DNA of 64,000 nt from Costus lasius. Its lineage: Eukaryota > Streptophyta > Magnoliopsida > Zingiberales > Costaceae. The position numbers and the translations under genes are program-made. Under the pieces are notes generated by a model. It was not told the origin of the DNA. It was given only the letters and a program-made list of their open reading frames with translations, and did not search any database. Of the stretch, positions 51,701 to 63,700 are shown in pieces (within the stretch, counting starts at the first letter, position 1; every line of letters starts with the position of its first letter). The stretch lies in NCBI GenBank assembly GCA_027563935.2, contig CM050453.2, positions 11,116,001 to 11,180,000 of the forward strand, in the 5' to 3' direction.

Positions 51701-54700
51701 AAAATTATATATATTATTAATATCTAAAGAGTAACATGAGAATTCTAATAAGTAATACAAAGTTATAAATATCTACCAAGTATCAACTGTCAAAAGTAAA
51801 TTACACACCTATAGTTGACAATACTATTATTTGAATTTACCTAATATGAGGTGTTTAGTCATTAAGTTGAGCAATTGTGAGATAACAATGGTGAAAACAA
51901 GCTTCCAAAAGATGGCAAAAAAGCCACATTTAGCAAACTAAAGATAATAAAACAAAGGCACAAAAGATGACAAAGGTAAAGACTCATGATGAAGCTAATG
52001 AAAACACTAAAAAATTGATTATAGACCATTCTCAATAAAGATGATAAAGATAACACTGTGAACAATCAAAGTAAACAAATAGTCAAAGATAACAGAGTTA
52101 AATTTAGCGAACTAAAGATAATAAAACAAAGGCACAAAAGATGACAAAGGTAAAGGCTCATGATGATGCAAATGAAAACAAAAAAAATGATGATAGACAA
52201 TTCTCAATAAAGATGATAAAGATAACACAGCGAACAATCAAAGTTAACAAATAGTCAAAAATAACAGAGTTAAACTTGTTAACATATGTCAAAGAAAACG
52301 AAGAACAATTGAAGACAAGCAAAGCTAACAACGATAAGTTGAAAAAAAAAAAAATTGCCATGGCAGGTTGACAATTTTAAAGCTAGTTCATTTAAAGCTT
52401 TTGTTATAATGAGTTATTGATTTTTGGTATAATGAAAATTATATCCAAACCTATTGTACTTATTAAGGATAAGTAGGATCCGATAGAATAGTCCAATCCT
52501 ATTATATTTTGGATCCGCCGAATGCATTTTTAACAACCTTGCCACAAACAATTGATGTCATGCATTTTTATAGTGATTTTTATTATTTCATGATAAATTT
52601 AGACTTATTTAAATGTTTTTACACTCCTTTAAAGCTTATTTACTTCAAAGCTTAAGAATATTCATTTTTCGTCTTTCTTATGGAATTTTAGGTTAAATCC
52701 CTCAATTTTGAAGTCATTTTGAAAAATCTAAAAGTATGAGGTGATTCCTTATGAGAAGACGAAGCTGCCCGTAAAATTTGATTCAATTGGAGCTTTTTCT
52801 GAACTTCACGGCTAGGTGAACCCGGCGGGGTTCACCGGTGATCCTGCCAAAGGACGAAATTCACCACCGCGCTTCACTGCTAGGTGAAGCCCATGGGGTT
52901 CACCCGTGATTGTGTCCAAGGAAACCTGCGCAAAAATTTACATAGTACTTCACTGACAGGTGAACCCGGCGGGGTTCACCGGTGCTTCTTTCGCAATAGA
53001 ACTGTACCGCAGACTTCACTGCCTGGTGAACCCGGCGGGGTTCACCCGTGATGCTTTCTGGACAGCACGACCCTTACTCAGATTTTCATTGATTTTGGAC
53101 CCGATTCAAGTCCAAATTTGGCAAGTGAGGACTCTATGGAAAGCTAATTCGAAGGAGAACAAATAGAGTATAAAAGCCCCAATTTCCGTGACCTAAAAGG
53201 AGGGCAATCAGAGGACAAAGCGGCTAGGGCGGAAAACGGCGGCGAACGGGCTGACTTTGAGGCGATTTTCGGAGATTCATGTTTCAACGATGGTTGTAGC
53301 GTAAACCTTATTTCGGGGCTAGGTTGAAGCCCACCAATGATTTTTATATGCGATTCATGTTTTAACTCTGTTATTTGGATTATATTTTAAGCATATTTCA
53401 CTTGATATACTTATTGCATGATCTGTACCTTGGCCAAGTATTGACGTGTCTTAGTTGTTACGACTAACGAGAGTATGATCGTAACGACGGAACTTCTTTC
53501 TGAAACTTATGAAGCCTCGACACAAGAGTGTTTAGTCTTCGCTCGAGGGTTCATAATCTACCACGGAACTCTTTGGATTCACCTAGAACAATCCACCCCG
53601 AAAGTAGGAGACTGTTCTAGACGAATAAAGGGGTGTACACTCGAAAGAGGGCACCTTGTACCCTAGGGTTAGATTCCTTATGCATAATCATAAATCCTTG
53701 TAACTGATATTTCTAAACGCAATTAAAATCGTCGGTGCGGTGGAAACCATTGCCCCGATATCTCTCTCATATATTTTCCCTACCGTTGTCGTTTGGTTTC
53801 TTGTTTACAATTTCGCTTAACATTTTGTTTCAAGTTCTTAAAACCCCATTTTGATCGGCTTAGATATCAAGAATTAGATTTTCTGGTATTCGACCTTGTT
53901 CCCTGTGGGATTCGATATCTTTTGTATTACTTTGACATTTCTGTGCACTTGCGGAGTGTGTCAACAATCATAATAGTTATAGTAACTTAAAATGCTCTAT
54001 GAAACTTAAAAGACACATATAAACATTTTGGAAATTAATATAACAAAATTAAATATACTAATGAAAACCATATACCCCTTTGTGGCGGAAGCACATGCTC
54101 CTCCTCCTCCTTCTAAAATTAAATATACTAATGAAAACCATAGACCCCTTTATAGCATAATCTTGTGCTCTCCTCCATATTCATCTTCCTCTCCTTTTGC
54201 TATGTGCTTCTTCTTCATCTCTGCTCCATCGCAACTTCCGCTTCCGCTGCATGCCTCCTCTGCCCTGCCACTTTATGCGAGAATGAGGAAAAGTCCTTCT
54301 TTTGCTAATGATACCCTTTATAGCGGAATCCCACACTCTCCACCTTTTGCTCCATGCTTCTTCTTCATTTCCACTCAGCAAAAACCGATCAAAATCGGTA
54401 CATACCGACTGGTATTTGTCCAAACCGACTGAAACCCGTAAAAACCGAAAGATTTCCTCCGAAAACCGGCCAGTATATTCACACGTGCACAGTAACTCTT
54501 ACTATACTCACGTGAATGCATAATAATAAGTACTATACACATAATAATTATTACTATACACATAGTAACTATTACTATATGCATAATAATAAGTACTGTA
54601 CGCATAGTACTTATTACAGTTGAGGGACTAACACCGGGCACCCTCGGAGCAAGCGGCAGGCGGTGAGGCGGGCAGCGGAAGCTTCGTTCAAAGCTTCCAA

Positions 54701-57700
54701 TGGCAGCAGAAGCTTCGAACGACACCTCCAGTGGCGCCGAAAGCTTCGTTCGAAGCTTCCGCAGGCCGGACCGAGTTTTGGAACCATGCTTACAGCTACA
54801 TAATCTTCGGCAAAACAATACAACGGTGGGCGAATATACTTTGGAGTTTGAACACTTGATGCGTAAGTGTGACATTTCAGAACCGGAAGTGCCTGATACC
54901 TTGGTGGTTTAAGACCTGAGATGAGAAATGTAGTACAATTACAGCCATATTGGACATTCACATATGTATGCAAATTCGCAGCCAAGGTGGAGAAACAACA
55001 GAGGGAGACAAAGGGCAAGGGAATCAATACGCGTTTCACCAAGGCAAGTAATTTTCCTTAACATCCTCAACACTCTGTTTCTAGCACCATGGAGCCATCC
55101 AATTCTAAACCACCATCAATTCGACAAAAAAGGGGATCAACTTATCAACAGAAGCATGCTACAATTGGATCTCGAAAGTGTTTCAAATGTCAAAGGTATG
55201 GACATATTGCAGCCGACTGCCCAAATAGAAGAATAATTACTCTGATAGAGAAGGACATTGAAGAAGCCGGTGAAAAGGCTGAGACATAAGTTGATTACTA
55301 GGAGATCATCATTTGTGCAGATGAAGGGGAAATGCTAGGTATGTTGGAACCTAGATGTTCAATGTGAAGAACAAGAACATTAGTTGCGACACATAGGCCT
55401 GTCCATTTGGTTTGAACCAAACCGGTTCAGCTCAAACCAAAATTTTTTTAACATGTATTAGTAAAATCGAAGCCAAACCATTTTAATCAAAAACCGATTA
55501 TGAACCGAAATGAATGTTCGGTTCGGTTCGGTTTAAACCGATCAAAACTGAATTTCAAATCTATAATAGCTCAATGTAAACTGTTTCGATCAACATATTT
55601 ATTTTAAATAATCAGTTACATTTCTCGATGCAAGCAGCTTTAATCACATAATTTATATTATTGTAATATGGGCATTACTTTGAAAATGCAAACGGAGCCC
55701 AATTTCCTGACTAAGAATTTATCACGGGCCATGCTGCATTCAATGCTCTTACTGAGAATTTATTACGGGTCCATGCTGCAGGTCACGTCTCGAGAGGCTG
55801 CCAGGCTGGCTGGCTTGAAATTAGAAACCTGAAATTGAAATTGGAAATCAGAATTCAGAACCGAATTGGGATTTGCCGATACCGCCTCCGCCTGGGAAAT
55901 CGGAAATCTCCGACTGAATCCAATTTGGATTAACTTCGGTTCAGTTCGATTTAAGAGGATTTTAATTTCTTCAACCTCAAACCGAACTAAAATTAATTTT
56001 ATCTTATTGGAACCGAACCGAACCGAATCGAACCAAACCAATTAGGTTCAAAATCGGACCAAACCGATTTGATCAGTTCGGTTTGGTTTGATTATTCGGT
56101 TTAAACCGAATTTTGGACAGCCCTAGCGACAACATTTTTTTGTACAAGGTGTACCGTGCAAGGTAAAGTATGCGACATAATCATTGATGGGGCAGCTTTG
56201 AAAATGTAGTCACAGTCGACATGGTGGATAAATTATAACTTCCAACCGAGAAGCACCCCCATCCATACAATCTCACATGACTAAACAAGAAAAAAGAAAT
56301 CAAAGTGAGCAGGAGATGCCTTATCCAAGGACAAAAATATTATAATGAAGTTTGTTGTGATGTGGTTCCAATAGACACTTGTCATTTCATCTTGGGGATA
56401 AGATTAAAATCTTGTTGGTTCCTCCAAAACTAGCCGCAATCAGCCATGTGGGTTAATAAAAAACAATCTATCGTTACTTCCTAGGAATATGATGCTAAGG
56501 GAACTAGAAGAAGTCAAGGGAGGATGCATCCTGATGATGTTTGAGTCCAACATTGAGTTGGTAGAACACCCTCCTGAAGTTGCACCCCTATTGCATAAGT
56601 TTAAAGATGTGATTCCTGTAGAGATACCTCCAGGTTTGCCACCTTTGAGGGACATACGACGCTGTATTGATTTCATCCCAAGGTCGGTAATTCCCAACAA
56701 AGCAGCATATCGTATGAGTCCGAAAGGGCACGAGGAGTTGCAACAACAAGTTAAAGAGCTTCTCTCCAAGGGTCTCATCAGAGATGGCAAAAGCCCGTGC
56801 ACTGTGCCGGCACTGCTTGTATCAAAAAAAGACGGTTCATGGAGAATGTGTATGGATAGCAGGGCTGTGAACAAAATAATGATTCACTATCGATTCTCTA
56901 TACCCCGTTTAGATGACCTTCTTGACCAATTAACTGGGGCTATCATTTTCTCACGCATGGACTTACGTAGTAGTTATCATCACATTCGCATGAGAGAAGG
57001 TGATGAATGAAAAATCGCATTTAAAACGCGAGGCAGACTCTATGAATGGCTAGTCATGCCATTTGATCTCTCAAATGCTCCAAGCACTTTTATGCGATTG
57101 ATGAGCAATGTTTTCAAGCCCTATGTAGGTAAATTTGTTGTAGTGTATTTCGACGATATCTTGATTTATAGTCAGGATCCATCTCAACATTTGGATCACC
57201 TCCGCTGAGTTTTTCAAATACTAAGAGAGCAAAAGCTATATGCTAATCTCAAAAAGTGTGATTTTTTTGCGAGTAGTATCACCTTTTTGGGGTATGTGGT
57301 TTCGAGGGAAGGACTAAAAATAGACCCTCACAAAGTGCAAGCAGTTATGCCACCATTTGACTCTCTACAAGCAATCAAACATTTTCATGGCTTTGCATCT
57401 TTCTATCGTAGATTTCTTTAGGCTGTGTTTACCGAAGAGGAAAGAAACAAGAGGGAAAGGAAAAGAAGAGAAGAAAAGAAAAAGGAAGATCACGTGATTG
57501 CCACGTGATTGATAAATATTTCGTGCCCTAGTATACCTGGGAGCGTCGATGGCGGACGGCGACGGCTGGCGGCTGGCTGCGGGGGTGGACGGCAAAGACG
57601 GACGACGAAGGCGGAGCGAACGGCGAAGGCGGCTACGGCGACGGCGAAGGCGAACGGTGGCTGCGGCGAAAGGCGAAGGCAAAGGCGAACGGCGAACGGC

Positions 57701-60700
57701 GTCGGCGAAGGCGGCTGCGGACGGTGACGGCGAAGGCGGCTGCAGACGGTGACGGCGAAAGGCGGCTGCGAACGGCGAAGGCACTCGATTTCGTGTTCTG
57801 CCCGATTTGGGCGGAACGCGATTCGAAGGAAAAGCGAAGGAAAACACGATTCGTTTTCCTTGCCTCCCTATCCGTCCGTGTCCGTGCTTGTATACAAAGG
57901 AAAACTGAGTTTTCCTTTCTTTCCTTCGCCTTTCCCCTCTTATAAACATTGTGCTAGGGATTCAGTACTGTCATAGCTCCAATTACATAATGTCTAAAGG
58001 GAGGCGTGTACAAGTGGAATGACAATGCACAAAAGAGTTTCGAACTTATCAAGAAGAAGGTTCCTGAAGCCTTTGTACTTGCACTTGCGTTGCCAGATTT
58101 TGCCAAACTATTTGAGATGGAATGTGATGCATCTAATGTGGGGATTGGAGCCGTTCTTAGTCAGGAAGGCCGACCAATAGCTGTTTTTAGTGAAAAGTTG
58201 AATTAATCTCGCAAAAATTACTCTGTGTATGAGAAAGAATTTTACTCCATAGTACGGGCTTTGGATCATTGGAGTCATTACCTGTCTAAACCCTTCACAT
58301 TGTTTTCAAATCACGAGGCCCTCAAGTATATAAATAGGCAGACAAAGCCCAATCGCCATCATGCCTTATGGATGGAATTCATACAAACTTATAGTTTTAT
58401 AATTAGGCACAAGAAAGGCACTCAAAACCAAGTAGCCGAGGCTTTAAGCTGACGATATGTTTTGTTGAATGTTTTGCATGTACAAGTTGTGGGCTTTGAA
58501 GTACTTAAAGAGTTGTATCTCAATGATATTTTCTTTGGCAGTATCTGGAAAGATTGTACCAAGGGTCCTCTTCGGCAGTTTCACATTCACAATGGTTTTC
58601 TTTTAAAAGTTTACTTTGCATTCCTCAATGTTCCCTGCGATAGACTATTTTAAAAGAAGCACACAATGGAGGAATAGGACATTTCGGACGTGACAAGACC
58701 CTTGCAGCTATAAAGGATAAATTTTATTGGCCCAGGATCAAAAGAGACAGAGAATTTTATTCGGCGTTGCGCCGCATGCCATATCGCTAAAAGCCAATCA
58801 CAAAACACCGGATTGTACACCCCCTTGCCTGTACCACAAGCACCCTAGGAAGATATCAGTTTAGATTGTGGTAGGACTGCCTCGAACTCATAGAAATAAA
58901 GATTCCATTATTGTTGTCGTCGGCAAATTCTCGAAGATGGCTCATTTCTTACTTTGCCTTAAGACTACAGATGCGTCATAATCTATGACGGCTGATTTAT
59001 ACTCCAGGGAGATAGTTTGACTACATGACATTCTTTTGACAATCACCTCCGACATAGATCTAAAATTTATGAGTCATTTTTGGCGAACCCTATAGCGTAA
59101 GTTGGGGACAAAATTACAATTTAGCACAATGGCACACCCACAAACTGGCGGGCAAACATAAGTTGTTAATTGAAGTTTGGGTAACTTGTTGCGGAGCGCT
59201 TTGGGTAAGACTATTTGTGATTGAGATCTCCTACTTTCCCAAGTTGAGTTCACATATAACCATTCCATCAACCGAACAACAAAATGCACTCCTTTTGAAG
59301 TAGTATATGGACAAAATCCAAAGAGTTCTCTTGATTTAGTTCCGATACCAGTTTTGCAAGCATACAGCAGTGATGCAAATAAGAGGGCTTATCAACTCCA
59401 ACACTTGCATGGTCGAGTCCAACACTTGCATGGTCGAGTCTGAGATCCAATTGTCAAGCAAAATGAGAAGTATGCTCAACAAGTCAACAAGCATCGACGA
59501 CATATTGAATTCAAGGAAGGGGATTGGATCTGGATTCATTTAAGGAGGGAGCATTTTCCTCATAGCAAATTTTCCAAATTAGGTGCAAGGGCCATGGGAC
59601 CATTTAAGGTGATGCAACGAATAAGAAGCAATGCTTACAAGATTGATTTGCCAAAAAATATGAAGTATCTAATACTTTTAACATAGCCGATCTCTCCCTA
59701 TCTTATGGTGAGCATGAAGATCTTAGCTCGAGGACAAGCAACCTAGGGAACTTGATGCCGAGGCAATCCATGCAATTCCAGGGCTGGAAACAAGTGCTGA
59801 TGCAGATGATTGTCAGCCTGAAGTTAGAAGCCAATCAAACAATTATATTGTAACGTATTCATGGGAAAGTTGTCCGTGTCAAGTGCCAACACATACACAA
59901 CTTGTATCTGATGTGGATCCTCAGGGGAAAAGGGAGGAACAAAAGGGAAAAGGGAGGAAAGAAGCCCTAGTTTTGGAAGAAAAGGAAAAGGAGTGGCCCA
60001 AGGCAGCGTTGGAGTCTTCATCCTCTGTTCTGTATCCTAGAAATCTCATTCAAGGTGGTGACGGGTTGGATTCCAAGTTCTGCTACCAATATGTGTGCTT
60101 TGTCTTTTCCTCGTGTAATAGCTGGATTTCCACGTTGCGAATCTTGTTTTGAGTTGCTGTGAAGGCTCTTATTGAGTTGTATTTCAAATGTGGTTCCCGT
60201 ATGTTTCTGATTTTAGCAAGTGTTGAATGTGGATGACCGTATTTGACATTTGTGTTTAATCTGTGATTGGATCCTTTCTCCTGGCGTGGTGAATGAGCTA
60301 TTAGCTTCACTTGTTGCTTATTCCTCCTGCTGGATTTGTCTTTTACACTTGTTGTTCAACTGTTTGTTGCTAGGATCTAGTCTCAGTTTTTTACACCATA
60401 AACCATGTCCCTTTGGATTGTATAGTTGATTTGGTGTTTTAATAATATTATTATATTATTATCTACACGTTGTCCCCTAGAAGGGTTAGCCTTACTCTTT
60501 GCTACTGCTTGTTTGTACACTGGCCATTTCATTCTAAGGTAATCATGGCAGTGAGGAGTGCAGGTCAAGTGTCTACTTGTGAGTGCAAGGAGGGTGGAGA
60601 GTCTCTGCACGTGTTCGGTGTCATCGAACATTGTAAAGGTGAGCAATAGTGGTCCTAATACTTCTACATTAAAGGTGATCTTAATATATTACCTAATCTA

Positions 60701-63700
60701 GATTAGGACTTTAGCTAAAGGTCCTGCCAATCTAAAAAAATTTGTCCATAATACTAGGTTATACCCTCCGACAAATATCTGAAATATAGTAGTCTAACTC
60801 TTTCGGCTATCCTTCCCACTTACCTAGTAGACTATACAATATCCTCCTGGTACGCTATTAGACCACACTAAATACCCTCTTTGGTGTTTAAAGGAATCAT
60901 CCTCTTCTACACATAATTTATTTTGATGTCAATGTCATATACTGTAATATTAGCCCATATGTACATTGTGAATGGCAAACTTAGCTACATATTTAGACAT
61001 TGTATACAATACAAAAATCCAGGTATACAAATAATGATAATGTTGGGTATGAAATATTCATTTTGGTTCTACTGCTATCCATAATCATGCCAACTTAAAT
61101 AACCACAAGCTATCTATAACCAGATAGAAATTTCAGCTTTATGTTACTAGACAATTATTTCCATTCTCCATCTAGCCTTTTTATTTGACTGCATTATATA
61201 ATTGGTCCATTTCAATACAGCAAATTGTCAGCCCCTTATGATGTCCAATTCCAGATATAATACTAACCAGCTGCTGTCTATTTCTGGACAATTGCTACAG
61301 TCCACTTTCCTGTCCTATTGTCATGTTAGTTTGGGCTGAGTGCTCATCTCATTTCCGTCCATATTAGGAGACCACTTGCAGCTATTTCGCTGTCCAAAAC
61401 AGGGCAGCAATCTGCCCTTCCTGCTGACCGAAACAAGGCAACATCACTATCATCCTTGCTGACCAAAACTCAACATCAATCTCACACTTCTTTGCTGCCC
61501 AAACATGATATAGAACAATGAATTGATACCATCGCTCATGTAAACATTAAAAAAAACTCATGAAACCATCATTTGACATTAAAATAATGCTAAAAAAATT
61601 CAGTGAAGGGGCAACTGAAACAGGACTAAATCAACCCAGCAGAAATCCTCTCTAAACATCAAAATGCTTCACAATTTCATCCCAAAAAAATCCGAGTATG
61701 AAAGGAATACAATCCCTAGCATCTAGGGTATCAAACCCTTTAGTTTATCACGAAAACCTCAAACCCCCTACCTCAATTGAGAACAATGTTCACTTCTGGG
61801 CAGAAAATTCAGTAGTGAATAGCCTCACCAGTCACCATCATACTTCTTCCTTGAATTTTGGCCCTACCTACAACCTCCTCCATCCTCTGTTGTTACAACA
61901 AAACCAACCAAAAAATGTGAGGTCAGCCTTAACATTACATGTGAAAGGGGCGCAGTTAACAACTACTTACTTCTCCCTTATTTACATAATCTAATGATTG
62001 TTTTAAAATGTTTACTCAAACTAACCTTGCCTAAACTGAGTCTTATCCTATCCTCCTAAATTTTCTTTTCTTTCATTTAAGCACAACATTGTCATATTTT
62101 CACTATACTCTAGATATTTTAAAAATTTACAAATAAGTCACTACATATCATAGCTTGATTCTCCAATAAAATTAACATGTTGTGCAATAAACTGACAAGT
62201 TTAAAGTTAAAAATATATGGACAATAGCATCAAAGACAGACGATCTTTAATCATGATATAGCTGGAAATCCCATTTTAGGTACCAAAAAGTTGCAAGGAA
62301 CCATAAGTTATCTTAGAATGTATAGTAGATCATGTTTTGTTTTACTGATTTTGAATGCATACATGTCCGGAAAATTCTAAACCAGTTAATGAAGTTTGTC
62401 AAGAATGGGGAAGAATTAAGGATCGCCACATAAGAGGAAAGATGAGAAGTTTAAAAGTTTAAATTTTAAAGTAAGGATAGAGAAGAAAACAAGATTCAAC
62501 ATGGAGAATCGTATTACTTACAGTGTAGCATGAACGATGTTGAGAATGAATTGCTTCAAGGTATGGAGCCATTTCCCATCCTACATAATATGATCATAGG
62601 TGAAACTAAAATATAGAAACTAAACTTTTAGCACGTCAAAGGAGGAAAAAAAGATGGAACCAACAATAACAGTTTTCTAATGGAAAAATTAAAAATGGAT
62701 TATTAAGAAGTTGAGAAATATCATATTACAGCAGCAATGCTGTAATGATTTATATCTTAGTTGTATTCAATCAATGTTATAAATAGAAAGCAACTAGCAT
62801 GTGCACCTCAAGAAAAACAAGCACTAAACACCACACATCAACATATATATTTATAAGAATTTGGTGGTAAGAAGCAACATAGTATGAGTAGTTTTTAATA
62901 CTTCCGACAGATCAGGAATTAGCTATTCTCAATTCTGTATTAAGCTGAAGGGAAGTAATGAGGATGCTTAATATTGGAAAGAGGTAGGTACGATGTGTTT
63001 CAGGTGCCAAGGTTAACATATTTTCATTGAAGACATTAGTCCATCTAATCACCTTGTAGATGAACATGTATAATTAATATAAATAATCAGTGTTCATCAG
63101 AAGATACAGAATATCCTGAAGAGGTATGTAGTCAATATTTTGGCAATACAACTCAACAGAATTTAACAGAAGAGCGTATGTCCGTTTGATCTCCTGGTAG
63201 ATGAATATGTTGAATTTGAACACAGTAATTATATTCAGTGTTCATTAGCAGAAATGGCATACACGCACTTCAAAACTGGAATAAACAAATAAATAAATAC
63301 AGAAAATGTTTCAGAAACCGTGAAGAAAGAGAATCCGAAAGAAAAAAAGTAAAGAGTTCATGCAACCAAATCAAATCAAGGTGAAACACACCAGATAATT
63401 CATCATCACGACTTCTCCGTTGAAGATGTAGGCATTGAGCAAGGATAACAGCTTGCTGGAGAGATGTCAGATTAATATCCTTGTTAATGCGAGTAAGATG
63501 CCTATTAAGACTATCATTATTTCCATTCTCTACTAATCTTGGCGTCATTAGTATATCAGAGCAAGCATCAAGTACATGGTCAAGGGAGTCTTTTCTTTCA
63601 GAACCATTGCTCTGAACTTGAGAGAGATGCACATTGCTTTCTACACCTTTGGTTGCAGCAAGTACCAACTGAGGCTTTGCATCAACCTAGATCATGGCGG

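Larger units (their letters stand above)
54780..59760 (+). mobile_element. Degenerate Ty3/Gypsy retrotransposon with two nested insertions
   Basis: Order gag - protease remnant - reverse transcriptase - RNase H - integrase is that of Ty3/Gypsy. No LTR pair could be defined; the left side begins inside gag and the right side runs into unassigned sequence after 59760. Interrupted by elements at 55395-56125 and 57421-57956. Many stops. Sits in the 12.3-kb TTC27 intron on the opposite strand. Confidence 0.88.

Noticed and set aside
52806..53060. CRISPR-like array
   Set aside because: Repeats are palindromic with regular spacing, but units diverge, there are only four, and they lie inside a plant LTR. 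It is a minisatellite.
57365..57949. 194-codon minus-strand Arg/Pro-rich frame
   Set aside because: Arises from the GGCGAAGGC minisatellite in the nested MITE-like element.
56489..59700. Intact reverse-transcribing element or endogenous pararetrovirus
   Set aside because: Domain order gag-RT-RNase H-integrase and CCHC knuckle are Ty3/Gypsy. Many stops and two insertions make it non-functional, and no viral movement or coat gene was seen.
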